A stretch of DNA of 64,000 bases from Halobaculum limi (GTDB lineage: Archaea; Halobacteriota; Halobacteria; Halobacteriales; Haloferacaceae). The position numbers and the translations under genes were made by a program. How positions within the stretch are numbered: the stretch's first letter is position 1; each line of letters begins with the position of its first letter. Where the stretch lies: contig NZ_CP120468.1 of NCBI RefSeq assembly GCF_029490015.1, positions 496,001 through 560,000 on the forward strand, in the 5' to 3' direction. Shown here in pieces: positions 63,884-64,000 of this stretch. The notes under the pieces are model-generated. The model ran no database searches. It saw nothing but the letters and a program-made list of their open reading frames with translations, and was not told where the DNA came from.

Positions 63884-64000
63884 CTCGTAACCGCGCTCCG
63901 TGGGACGGAGTGCAGCGAACAGCGTTGCATAAGTAAGTGCTACCGCGCTGATAAGACCAGTTTGCGGCGACTAGCGACCCCGCGGACGAACGGTCGCCGT

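Overview
This window is chromosomal DNA from a haloarchaeon (class Halobacteria). The signs are very high GC with strong G/C third positions, acidic proteins, TATA boxes 26-31 bp ahead of many ATG starts with almost no leader, archaeal information genes (TBP, MC1, Hel308, Cgi121, tRNA-splicing endonuclease, archaeal-type PheST), and an rRNA operon ordered 16S, tRNA-Ala, 23S, 5S, tRNA-Cys. The genus cannot be read from the sequence; the order Haloferacales would fit but is a guess.

Layout. 0-14.6 kb: the end of ftsY, a tRNA G10 methyltransferase, TBP, two membrane proteins, hisG, an M48-like protein with no zinc site, a LysE exporter, srp54, a cupin, an MFS carrier, surE, a two-gene MgtE-like Mg transporter, YjbQ, and a UPF0201/UPF0200 pair. 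14.57 kb: an intron-containing tRNA-Arg(UCU). 16.3-22 kb: the rRNA operon on the minus strand with long processing stems and tandem promoters. 22-38.5 kb: MC1, an AbrB-like protein, pyrD, valS, a Brr2-like helicase, a HAD hydrolase, a NucS-domain/zinc-ribbon protein, endA-trpS, and a divergent ornithine-cyclodeaminase/FAD-oxidase pair. 38.6-42.2 kb: a short Phe-containing leader ORF followed by pheS-pheT. 42-52.3 kb: acetyltransferases, universal stress proteins, a DUF58/DUF4129 operon, hel308 and cgi121. 52.3-58.4 kb is an accessory stretch: a HalOD1 protein, tRNA-Gln, an HNH protein, two gene-poor islands of about 1.1 kb, a HemG-like flavodoxin, an S9 peptidase and an IS200/IS605-type remnant. 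58.4-63.7 kb: an RND exporter with a large CARDB/COG1361 surface protein.

Two themes stand out. First, RNA splicing and processing: by hand folding, the tRNA-Arg intron and both rRNA processing stems each form a 3-nt bulge / 4-bp helix / 3-nt bulge motif, and the enzyme that cuts such motifs (EndA) is encoded here, translationally coupled to TrpS. Second, the pheST leader: a 28-codon, apparently leaderless ORF has three consecutive Phe codons and is followed by four RNA segments that can form mutually exclusive hairpins in the geometry of a ribosome-mediated attenuator. This is the most novel candidate in the window.
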